Shown in pieces: positions 44,027 to 54,362 of a DNA stretch of 64,000 nt. The translations under genes were made by a program, and so were the position numbers. How positions within the stretch are numbered: position 1 is the stretch's first letter; every line of letters begins with the position of its first letter. Below the pieces are notes generated by a model. The model was given only the letters and a program-made list of their open reading frames with translations, did no database searches and had not been told where the DNA came from. The DNA comes from Benincasa hispida (Eukaryota; Streptophyta; Magnoliopsida; Cucurbitales; Cucurbitaceae): contig NC_052359.1 in assembly GCF_009727055.1 (NCBI RefSeq), positions 67,033,685-67,097,684 on the forward strand. The letters are read 5' to 3'.

Positions 44027-46646
44027 TTAGACAAAGTGTCGCATATCCCGTAGACCCAGACTCTCCAGATGACCCTTGAACACTTTAGCCATGAGAACCT
44101 TTGTAAACGAATCAGCAACGTTGTGCTCCGACGTGATCTTCGTGACAATCACATCACCGCAATGCACAATCTCTCTGATCAAATGATACGTCCATTCGAT
44201 GTGCTTGCCTCTTCGGTGATTCCGAGGTTCCTTAGAATTTGCCACAGCCCCGCTGTTATCACAATAGAGTGTGATCGGCAAAGAATATATTTGAAACAAC
44301 TTTGATGCGGGATTATCATGCGATGATATATGGATGCGGTGATCATACAAGTTTTCCTAACAAAGCCCAAGTATAAGCCTTATTAGGGTCATGGTAAGCC
44401 TAGGGTCGATCACAGAGATTACTAAATAGATATGTGACGGACTCTCTGATTCTATTACGGTGGTGATAAAGAAGTATATGGTGTTTTAATTTAGATTTTC
44501 TAATGCGATGGAGTTAAACGCGGAGCGATGAAAGGGTGGTGTTAAGTATGCGATGAAGGGGTAATGTTGTAACAAGTATACGATGAAGGGTTATGCGATC
44601 ATGCTATACACAAATATTAAGTACTACATTTCTCAATGCTTGCCACATTTCCTATTTCTAGGATGCATGCAATGTGTATGGAATGTAGCAGATAGAACTT
44701 ATTTCTAAGCCTCTACTCTTGCTTATGCGATCTAATCCAACTTTATCAAGCCTAGATTCTATTTTTAGACTACTTTCTCAAGTACTCCAAATGATGAATG
44801 ATGCATACATAAGACAAGATGATCACATAAAGTGCATAGCTTAAGTCATGCTAGCTAAGTACTTCTCAACCCATTCACAAATTTAGTTTCTCATGCATGG
44901 TGTGGGGAGACTGAACATAAATCGAAATGAAGTTTCCATTTTTGCAAATAAAGTGTTGAGTACAAAACAACAAATGGAGTGGGAAATATCAAGCCAGGTA
45001 AGCAATGTCTTGCTTTCCGTGGCCTTTTACATTGCTCTTTATCACTTCAACTCTGTTTCGATTTGTAGGCTTACTCTTGCAAGAGTGGGATGTCTTTCCG
45101 TCGTACTGTTTTCCGATAGTCTCTCGACCTCTCCGAAATTGGTTTCTTTTCAAGGATTCCCTTCCTTCGACTTCGCCTCGCCTCCTTGCTCTATCTATCT
45201 TCTCTCCTTTTGGTTTGGTAGCATTGGGTATTTATAGATTTCAAGGTGAAGCAGCTCTTCTTACTAATGATTGCAAAGATGGGCAACATTAATTTTCATA
45301 CTCTGTTGCGCCGTCTGAAAGTCATCGGAAGTTCAATGTATTTGCAATGGTATGGTCTTTAACGTTGTCAACTGTATTTCGAAATTGACCGTTATCAGCT
45401 TTACGTCCCATCATGATTTATTATTCTGTCGTCTTTATGTAAGGTCTTTATGCGATCGCTTTTGAGGTACTTCTTGCGATTGCAAACTCAAGTGTGCCAT
45501 CGCATTGTATCCTTGGATCATAATTTCATATGCACCATCGCATTGTACCTGCACAAAAATAGGCAAATTAACTACTTTTATGCAATGAGCATTAATGATC
45601 GCAATTTCTTATAGCTTGACGCATTCAAACATAATATTGCCTATTTTACCATCGCTTTCTCCTATTGTTTTAATAATTCGTGCTTTAATAACTTTTATTT
45701 CTACTAGTTATCAAACTTCCAAATCGGTAAGGAACTTCCTAAGTCAAACAACCTCCTTAGCAGCTTCACAAGTGACTACGTATTCGGCTTCTATAGTTGA
45801 GTCCGCGATGCATCCTTGCTTGATGTTGCGCCATATTACAACCCCTCCATTCAGAATGAACACTGACCCTGATGTTGATTTCTGAGAATCTCTATCAGTT
45901 TGAAAGTCAGAGTCTGTGTATCCTATAAGAATCAAATCCTTATCTCCATACACGAGCATATAGTCCCTCGTTCTCTGAAAATACTTGAGGATTGTTTTGA
46001 CCGCCGTCCAGTGATCTAATCCTAGATTGGACTGATATCGACTGACAATCTCTATTGCATAAAAATATCAGGTCTAGTACATAACATTGCATACATAAGG
46101 CTACAAACAACCGATGCGTAGGGAATCCGTTTCATTTCCTCACCCTCTTGAGGTGTCTTAGGACATTGTTCCTTAAACAAAACAATTCCATGCCTGAAAG
46201 GTAATAAACCCCTCGTGGAATTCTGTATCGAGTACCTGATCAACATCTTGTCAATATACGATGCCCAAGACAAAGCCAACCTTTTGTTTTTGCGATCCCT
46301 AGAACAAATTGCGCATCTCCCAAATCTTTCATTTGAAATTGGGCAACTAACCATTTCTTAATGTCAGTCAGAAAACCTACATCATTTCCAATTAGTAGAA
46401 TATCATCCACATACAACACAAGGAAAGTTACTGAGCCTTTGATGTTTTCTTGTAAACACAAAGCTCATCAACATTCTAATCAAAACTAAATGATTTGATC
46501 GCACTATAAAATCTAATGTTCCAAGATCTAGATGCTTATTTCAGTCCATAAATGGACTTATTAAGCTTGCAAACCTTTTGCTCTTGATTTAGATCAATGA
46601 ACCCCTCTGGTTTAGCCATGTAGATGGTCTGCTCAAGATTACCCTC
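44027..46646 (-). pseudogene. copia reverse transcriptase and RNase H, broken
   Basis: Minus-strand blocks in order: an EQTIYMAKPEGF block near 46620, VLYVDDILLIGNDV near 46400, FQMKDLGDAQFVLG near 46310, YTDSDFQTDRDSQKSTSGSV near 45900, and EAEYVVTCEAAKEVV near 45770. After the solo LTR come LPITLYCDNSGAVANS near 44260 and HNVADSFTKVLMAKVFKGHL near 44090, with the stop at 44029-44027. There are several stops and shifts. The YVDD catalytic motif is preserved. Confidence 0.8.
44303..45713 (-). mobile_element. solo LTR with perfect TSD, inside copia RNase H
   Basis: Minus strand begins TGATAACTAGTAGAAATAAA at 45713 and ends ATCCCGCATCA at 44303, 1411 bp. Plus-strand AACTT is present on both sides (44298-44302 and 45714-45718). 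Host RNase H text is interrupted exactly between the DLEV codons and the ...SLPITLYCD block. No internal region is present, so it is a recombined solo LTR. Confidence 0.85.
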
Positions 46647-48862
46647 TGGTTGAGCCAGTCATTGACTGCATCAATTGTTGGAGAGCTTTAAACCTTGATT
46701 GCAAAGATAGATTAGCTGAACTGCCAGTAGTGGAAATGTGCACTTAAGAAATGCACTGGGGACTTCTATATATCATGCAAGGGATAAAACTTTGTACCTT
46801 TGAAGAGTTAGCAACACAAGCTCATGATATGGAGCTAAGCATTGTTAATAGAGGAAGTAATGATTTACTGGTCCTAGAAGTAAAGAAAGAAAAGAAAGAA
46901 CTGAAAGGCATTCAGAAGGTTTTGAAGGGTGCGATTAAAGAAGCTATAGTCATCAATACGACCCCTTTAAAGTTTATCTCCAAGGAGAAGAAGATTGAGA
47001 AACACCAAAATAAGGGTGAGAAAAGGCATCCGATATTGAAAGAGAGACAAGAAAAAGTCTACCCTTTTCTAGAATTCTATCTGCTTGATATGTTAGAGCT
47101 ACTACTAGAGACACAACTGATTGAACTTCCTAAATGTAAACAACCTATAGAAATGGGGAGAGTAAATGATCCCAACTATTGCAAATATCATCAAGTTGTC
47201 AGACATCTAGTAAAAAAGTGTTTTGTAGAGTTAATTTTGAAGTTATTTCAAGAGAAAAAGATTGAGCTGGACCTCGATGATGTGGCATAAACAAATCACA
47301 CCACAGTAATGATTCATCTGATATTCGACTATTTGCAATAGGGAGTATAATCCAATTTGGATCTCTTGAACATATTATTATATATTCTTTGTCGGAGGCC
47401 TCACAAAAAATCGACTTCTAGAAAGTTGTCTCCCAATAAAAAGAAGAGCGAATGGAAGGTGCAAATGAAGGATGGACATTAGTGAATCGTCGAAAAAAGC
47501 GTAAATAAAATTTTGTTCAGAAAGAATCTAGGCCATAACGAGACTATAAAAGGAAAAGTAAGTCTCAAAGAAGAAAAGCAAGGAGGTATACGAGAAGACT
47601 CGACTAATCATCAAAGAAAACGGGAGCTTCCTCAACCTCGACAACCAATAACTTGGAAAGACTTCTTTCCAAAAAAAATTTCCAACTTAAACTATTTCAT
47701 GTCACGTCATCGGTACGACTGAAGATGTCGACCCCCTTCAAATTCTACAGAAGCAATGACCAAGTTGGAGAAATTACTTTCTTTTAGCATAAATAATTTG
47801 TTGTCACTTCTGTGGGAGACCAAGGTACACTTGTTGAAATATTAAAAGATGATGGAATTCCAACTACTTCTGCAACCTAAACAAATACACATGTTTCACA
47901 TTGTATATCAATATCACTCACTGATGAAGATTTGCTACTTGGGTCAAAGCTTCTCAATAGACCCTTATTGTGTTATCATATGTCTGAGAGAAAAAACTCA
48001 GTCAAATCCTCATCGATAATTGCTCAGTCGTCAATATACTGTCAAAATCAACCACGAATCAGTTGGGCATTCCGATAGAGGAGTTTTCAGGTAGTAAACT
48101 GGTGATTCAAGGCTCTAATCAAGGAGCGTAACGAGTAATAAGCACAATTCATCTAGAAATCACCATAGGGGATTTTCAAGCAAGCAACATATTTCACGTG
48201 ATCGATGCAAGAACCACCTACAAGCTGTTGTTAGGGCGTCTCTAGATTCATAAAAATAGAGTAGTAGCCTCCATGCTTCATTAGTGTTTTTCTATCAACA
48301 AGCCATCAAGAAAGTTTATGCTAACTCAAACCCATTTTTAGAGATTGAATCTCACTTTATGGATGCAAAATTTTATCTAAAAAGCAATAATATTAGTGAA
48401 GTTATATCGACAGAAGTTCCTATGGCCAAAGGCATTTATAAGCCCGAGTAGCAAAAGATCACAAGAACGAAGTCAAGTGAAGTAGATGCTTTCAGCAACC
48501 AAAGGAATGATGGACCGATCACTCAAATAAAGTCTGAAGCATCAAAAAAATGAAAAGATGATAAACCCACAAGAAAAAGTCTCAAACCCTTCTCACACTA
48601 TGTTTCTCTTACTCGATGCAAGAAACGAATCATCATTTGCAGAATGCTCCTAAAATATGACGATCAAAGACATTGGAATTTTAAAGGAAAGCTTCACCAC
48701 ACCGCTTACAAAGATGGATAAAGGAGCAGTAAAAAAGACCAAGAAAGAAAAGGTGAAAGGAATCATCCCAGAAAAGCAAACAAAAGATGAGTTTGATCCA
48801 AAGGCATATAAGTTGTTGGCGAAGGCAGATTATGAACTCTTGCCTATGAGGGCAGTCCTTTA
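46647..48862 (+). pseudogene. gypsy gag C-terminal part and protease region
   Basis: Text resumes near 46647 (PVIDCINCWRALNLDCKDRL) and a 179-codon open frame at 46751-47290 reads MHWGLLYIMQGI, then NYCKYHQVV..PVKKC-type text. 47460-47520 gives EGWTLVNRRKKRK. The aspartic-protease region around 48200-48240 reads VIDARTTYKLLLGR. 48780-48830 gives EFDPKAYKLLAKA. Many stops and shifts lie between. It is a dead element and stops at about 48862, where LTR-like DNA of another family begins. Confidence 0.7.
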
Positions 48863-49046
48863 ATTTGTATGGCTGAGAGAGGTCAGATTCGTTGGCTCAA
48901 TAAGCCTCCATTTTGGGGATTCATCTGATTGGGGAGATGGGAATACAACTACACAAGAAAGTATTCAATCATTTTTTATTGTTAGGGTAAGTAGATAAAT
49001 TGCACCTTAAGGGCTGGTTATGAGACTTGAACAATGTGGCATCACA
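48863..49046 (+). repeat. LTR remnant, host of the solo LTR at 49047
   Basis: Contains CCATTTTGGGGAT and TGAGACTTGAACAATGTGGC. These resemble the internal LTR text at about 54945-55066 of the LTR at 54363-58014 (CCATTTTGGGGATAAG and AAGTCTTGAACAAGG). It continues after the insertion at 51142. Confidence 0.45.
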
Positions 49047-51136
49047 TGAAGGAACTCTTATTCAAGAGTACCTACGAGCAAAAGCGGATCTTTCCAATTC
49101 ATTGTGACAGAATTACCGAATATACATTCAAACATACTTTCATAATGCTAATAGGATCAAGAAATCATGCCAGATGAAGATTTCTCGAGTCTGAAGCTCA
49201 ACCGTCTACCTCGAATAGTCACCACTCGAACAGAAGGAATCAGAGAAGACAACACCTCTTACAGCCCTCAGTATTCTTGGACTGAGAATCCAAAGTGTGG
49301 GCTTTGTTCGGATTTGGTAGAGGGAATGAGGAAGAGCGACCGTACACAACGATCAAGCAACTGAGAGATGCGATTGTCTATCGCATAGACAATATGCTTG
49401 ATCGTTTAGGTAAAGTGTACGATCGTGTAGTAAAAGTAAGCGATCTTCTAAATGATTTTGTAGGAAAAGGTAAATGATCGTCTGTACGATCATGTAGGAA
49501 AAGGGTGAGCGATCGTCCAAAACAATCACATAGGAAAAACTAAGCGATCATCTATACGATCGTTTAGTAAATACCGGGAGTTAAACGATCGCTTAGTAAA
49601 AAGGTAAACGATCATTTAGATAATAGCGCATGACGGTGTAATTGGTATGCGATCGCTTAGTAATATCGTATATGTAAGCAATTGTGCAGTTCTATCATAT
49701 AGGCACTAATTTTCTAAACGATGACACTATCTTTTTCACGATACCCATGCACACCGAGATCAACATACCGTCTGCTATTTATAATGCACTCATCCATTAT
49801 TTTAAACGAAGAGGCGCCTTCCCATTTCCTTTATAACCGTCCAATTAATGTGATCTTATCACATTCATAACTTATAAATTAATATCAAATATTAATTATA
49901 ATATTTTTTCCTCTACTAGATATAAATCATATTTATATCCAATTTCCTCCAAATTAATGTATCTCATACATAAAGTTAATTATATCATATTTAATTAACT
50001 CGTTCAATCGAACTCCCTCTTGTCAATTTGAATATTTCAAATTGACCCAAAAATTGACTCTCAACTTGTATCCAAGCTATCAAGGGGACCTTATGGACTT
50101 ATGGCTTGAAGCTCCAACGATACGTGAATAGCTGACTAAACTTTTTAGTCTCGATATCCACCATCCGTTAACTGCTAGGCATTCCACTAAAGACCGACAG
50201 TTGATCTCTACTTGCCATAAATATATTTCTATATCCATTGGATATAACTAATCATCAGTACAATGACCTTTCACAGATGCTCGTAATTACAGCAGGCCAA
50301 TTTACTGTATTACCCCTGTAATTACCTCTTCCTTCTTAAGTACCACTGATCCCTCTAATGAACAATACAACATAGTCCTACTATGTGTGAACACCTCTTG
50401 GGCCATGAGAAGGTGCGTGGCGCCACATCGTTTAAGCCCTGGAATCAGCCCTTAAGGGAGCTATCATCTACTTGCCCCTGCCTCGGGGAAGGAGTGAATT
50501 CCATCTTGTGTAGCTGAGTTCCCAGCTCCCAAATCAGACAAATCCCAAAAATGGTATGTTTAAGTTGGTGTTCTGGCCACTCGCACCTATGCAAATCAAA
50601 GGACCACCCTCAATGGCAGGAGTTCCCAACTCACTCAGGATTGAGATCATGTTACCTATGGTCATCCTAGTGAAATGAAGTCTCAGTTATGAACGTTGTT
50701 ATATAACGAGACGTTAACACTTCGTGGTCAGGTCTTATACAAACTCTTTGTATAGGACACCCCCGCTCGCATGTCCTCAACACGAATGATTAGGATCAGA
50801 CCATCTGTGACAAGTCACAACACTTGTAACCATTCCACAAAGCGGGCCGCGTCCGTAGCATTACCAGGATAAGGTTTCCCTCCTATATCCATATACTACA
50901 GATCATTTTGGTTATCACTCAAGACATGATCCACTTGTATGTCGCCACATACATGCTTGAGTCACATACAGATAACCAAGGATTTTATGTTTATTGGTTT
51001 GTGGTAAAATGAAAAACATCTAAATGTGTAAAGTCAAGTAGTGAAGTAAATATCATTTATATTATAAATCACAAGTGTTCGTACAAAGTAGTTTACAAAC
51101 TACTGGACACGAGACTTTAGGGCACAAACCCCAACA
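49047..51136 (-). mobile_element. solo copia LTR with TSD TCACA
   Basis: Plus strand starts TGAAGGAACTC and ends CCCCAACA, so the minus strand reads TGTTGGGG...CCTTCA, 2090 bp. TCACA flanks both ends (49042-49046 and 51137-51141). It matches the 2.1-kb LTR at 41825-43919 through most of its length, including the CCCCGCTCGCATGT landmark near 50760. Confidence 0.88.
49345..49690. repeat. CGATCG-rich palindromic array in the solo LTR
   Basis: Words such as ACGATCGTTTAGTAAA, GCGATCGTC and AACGATCGCTTAG recur about every 25-30 bases with a GATC palindrome in most units. The array is longer than in the sister LTR. Confidence 0.7.
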
Positions 51137-51141
51137 TCACA

Positions 51142-51205
51142 CTCTCTCTTTGCCCGAGAGGGGTTTAGTTAAGGAATTGGTGAAGGTTCAGTACGGAAGG
51201 GGGGA
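51142..51205 (+). repeat. continuation of the older LTR remnant
   Basis: CTCTCTCTTTGCCCGAGAGG and GGTTTAGTTAAGGAATTGG parallel 55077-55096 plus 56791-56806 of the LTR at 54363-58014. This supports one LTR split by the solo LTR to its left and the LTR starting at 51206 to its right. Confidence 0.45.
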
Positions 51206-52701
51206 TGATAGCTTGTAAAAATACAAGCTATTGTAGCCTTTTACTTAGAATTATGAGGGCTAATAAGCAGAATATGCGTTAATAATACCAAGAATTCATG
51301 TGGAAAAGTGAGCTTGCATCGACCAGCACCAGAAATCCTCACTAACCTTATATCATGCGTTATTATGCATCAAAGTGTCTATTTTTGCAGCCATTGCAGG
51401 AATTGACTGCATGCGTCGATCTCAGACCGCCACAAAAGTAATCGCATGCATTTTCATAAAGATTAGATCATCGTAATGGAAGATTGATCGCCAAGTGGGT
51501 GGAATGCATTGACACTTCAGGAGAAACAAGCTTGAACGCATACCTTGGGAGTATCAACAAGATAAGGTGATGCTGACATTTCCCATACTGCGACAAAGGT
51601 AGCAGTGAGTCAGAACGAAATCATCAATGTTTCTGCCTTAAGGTGAGAGCACAAGCAAGTCACTCTTTAAGGATTCTTCACCTCCACGACCCATTTCGAG
51701 CGACGACCGGAGTTTCGCCGGAGATAGAGCTCGAGAGAGACTTCTCCACCATCCATCCATGGCACCATCAACAGCCTTGACGCATTTATGATGAAAAGCA
51801 AAAGATTGCTTACATTCAACCTTCCACCTTTCCTCTTATCTCTACATTGTATTACATTTTTCCTTAAGACATTAATACAATTTATAATCAATGCATCTCT
51901 TAGTTCCTTCAGCTCCATCTTCTTCATCTTTTTCTTCTTTATCATCGTTTACATTCAATGCTTAGTTATCAAAGGAATTCGCATACTCAGTCATGCGGCT
52001 TAGAGATAGAACGCATGTATCAACCCATCGAGTGGTGTGCATTGCGCGAGTATAGTGAGTTAATCCCCTTCACATGGTGTGAGGCTGTCGTAACGCTTGT
52101 CTATGAGTTGATTAGCTGTAACCAACTGCCCGAGAAGGTAAGTAGTGGAATACACTAAAGCAAAGTAAGCATTATTCCTAGAGATAGGAACGATATTATG
52201 CTTGACGCAACCATGCATTATAGAGATATAAGCATGTGGCTGCCACCAAGAGGTGTGTGATGTGTTAGTGTGGTGAGCTGGGATTTCTCGAGCGACCAAA
52301 TATAATGAAGTAACCTTATTATGCGTTAGCAATTGCTGCATTTCTACCAATTCTCATAGTTAAACTTCCATTGCTCAATCTGTTTAGTTACGAGTAGGAG
52401 TAGTGCATAATCCATTAACTTCTGTCTTTTTACTTTTATTCATCGCCTCAAACGCATTACTTCACAAACATTATTGAGTTACAAGTCCCTGTGTTCGACC
52501 TCGGATCATCCCGAGAAACTTGCATTCTCGTTATACTTGGCGAGAAAGCAAGAAAACTTGTGATAGGAACGCAAGGTCATTGCATACGAGCTTAACGCAT
52601 ATTTCATATTTTCTAGTCCAATGCATGACCGTCGATGCATGGAGATTAACACATAACATGAGATGAGCATATTTATTTTTCTCTCCCTTTTCCAGCTAAC
52701 A
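51206..52701 (+). repeat. 5' LTR of a gypsy-type element
   Basis: Begins TGATAGCTTGTAAAAATACA and ends near GCTAACA just before a PBS; about 1.5 kb. It shares words with the solo LTRs at 44303-45713 and 55097-56785 (the TGATAA/TGATAG start and a CCCTGTGTTCGACC block near 52490). The exact 3' edge is chosen from the PBS position. Confidence 0.6.
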
Positions 52702-52706
52702 AGTTT

Positions 52707-52725
52707 TGGCGCCATTGTCGGAGAC
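52707..52725 (+). other. primer-binding site of the gypsy-type element
   Basis: TGGCGCCATTGTCGGAGAC resembles the TGGCGCCGTTGCCGGGGA primer-binding sites common in plant Ty3/gypsy elements, a few bases after the LTR. Confidence 0.75.
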
Positions 52726-54213
52726 TTGGCAGCTAATAGTTTGTTAAGTTTTGTGTTTTCGCAAGCACCTTTTTAGTCTTGGGCGTATTGTAGCTTGTGT
52801 GACCAAGTTGCAAGTGATATTTGAGTGAAGGCGATGCGCTGAAAGTCAATATTGATCCTGAGATAGAAAGGCTATCTATCGCAGGAGCTGGAAGCAGTCT
52901 TAGGAGCATGTCAACCAACGTACGGCCAACAAATGCTAGAAGCTCCGATGGTCAGGACAACAAGTTCCTTGACCTAAGTAGTCGAGTTCAATCTCCTCCA
53001 TGGAAGACTTCTTGTGGTGGTTTCACTCCAATTTCTCCAGGGACGTCTTCTACTCTATCTTTACTTTACTTTCTCAATTAGCTTTAGTTTGTTTGTTTGA
53101 TTATCGCCATTTTGGATTTGCGGCTGCTTTCTTGGATGTGATGTGCATTCGCTCCGTGTGGATGCGTTAATAATTTACTCTTGGTGCGTTGTTTTGAAAG
53201 AAGTATCCTCCCCATCATTTAATACATGGCTATTTCCTTCGCATGAGTTCTAAGTATTGACGCAATTGATACTCTGCTTACGTGTCTCTTTTCTTGTTAT
53301 CTTTTATGCATTATCCTTCTGAAATTCTCTTTTGTCTGCTTGCCTTCTTTTGCATTGATAAATTAGCATCCATGATGATATTTATAATTCAGTACATCCA
53401 CTAACTAAACGTCGCAAGGCTCACCTCACTTTAGTAGCTTCTTCAAGGTTTGGCAGTCTGAGCTTTATTATGTATAAACCTCTGCTCAAACATCTTTTAC
53501 CACATTCCTAAACAAGTTTGTTTTTAGCTTTTTGGCAAAGACCCTGCCAATCTCTAAATTTGGGGGTCGCAGTGGTCCGGGCAAATGCGTCCATCCTAAA
53601 CATTGCGGTGATTAATAATAAAAGCTCCTCTGTCTGCGCAAAGGGGAAGACCCAAGCTGATAAGAGTTAAAGTTGTGAAAGGCACTTACCCGTAGTTGGA
53701 TACTTCACATGACACCCGTGCAGGTAAGCCAAAATGAAAGTAGGTGACCGGAATCAACGCATAATAACAACTCCTCTATATGGCTCAACCTAAATAAGCT
53801 AAGATAAGAGTTGAGTTGTATATGGCACGCAACCGAAGTTGGATGCCCGCATGACACTCGTGGGAGCAAGCCAAAACAAAAAGTGTAACCAGGTTCAATG
53901 CCCCAATTCAATAATGTATCGCAGAGCTTTGAATCTTATTAAACGAACGCATTGTAAAAAGCTAAAAGCAAAGTTGCTTGAAATGAGTAAAAAAGTTTTT
54001 GAGCGGAGGTTTGCCAAAATTAAACTTAGAAAAGATCTCTTAGAAGAAGTAGCTAATTTTGAGGGGAGTGCTGCTGCAGAGGTTAGAGGTACAAGTGATT
54101 TATATTTTGAATAGCTGGTCAACGCAAAGAAAAAGCCAGAGGGTAAATTTTGAATTTCCTAAGCATATTTATTTTTCTCTCTCCTTTTCCGTCCCCACCC
54201 CGCCCCGTGGACA
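52726..54213 (+). mobile_element. decayed internal part of the gypsy-type element
   Basis: After the PBS a short open frame (52821-53081) reads DALKVNIDPEIERL, like a gag start. After that there is no polyprotein. The rest repeats a motif in two copies (GTTGGAT.C..CATGACAC.CGTG at about 53696-53720 and 53838-53862). It ends with CATATTTATTTTTCTCTC.. near 54163, similar to the tail of the LTR at 51206-52701 and perhaps a remnant of the 3' LTR. A 66-codon frame (MYRRALNLIKRTHCKK, from 53917) is unassigned. Confidence 0.45.
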
Positions 54214-54362
54214 TCTCTAATTGTCATGTTAAAGTTTATCCGGATTCTTCTGTCCATTGCCTCATCTTTTGACTATAAGATTTGGCAAATGGACGTCAAG
54301 ACAACCTTTCTGAATGGCAATCTTGAAGAGGCCATTTATATGGAGCAACCTGAGGGATTTAT
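54214..54362 (+). pseudogene. copia reverse transcriptase, left fragment
   Basis: Reads [20 protein letters not shown] then FLNGNLEEAIYMEQPEGF, a conserved copia RT block. It is cut by a solo LTR at 54363 and continues at 58015. Confidence 0.85.

Larger units (their letters stand above)
41825..46646 (-). mobile_element. Ty1/copia 3' half (RT-RNase H-3' LTR) inserted in the gypsy gag
   Basis: The minus strand runs from mid reverse transcriptase at 46646 to the polyprotein stop at 44027, then a purine tract and a 2.1-kb LTR (43919-41825). The 5' half is missing, so no target duplication can be matched; left host bases are TCACG. A solo LTR of another family (44303-45713) interrupts the RNase H. 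Confidence 0.8.
40852..48862 (+). mobile_element. Ty3/gypsy element, 5' LTR to protease, split by nested insertions
   Basis: The 5' LTR (40852-41497), PBS and gag start (41570) lie left of a copia insertion (41825 to about 46646). Gag resumes near 46647 and runs to the protease region near 48250 and beyond to about 48862. The order is collinear with gypsy gag-PR. The reverse transcriptase, integrase and 3' LTR are absent. Some central gag is missing as well, so insertion was accompanied or followed by deletion. Confidence 0.75.

Noticed and set aside
53895..54122. Short lysine-rich frame (MYRRALNLIKRTHCKK) as a possible gene.
   Set aside because: It sits inside decayed gypsy-type DNA, has no domain I recognise and lacks upstream gene structure.
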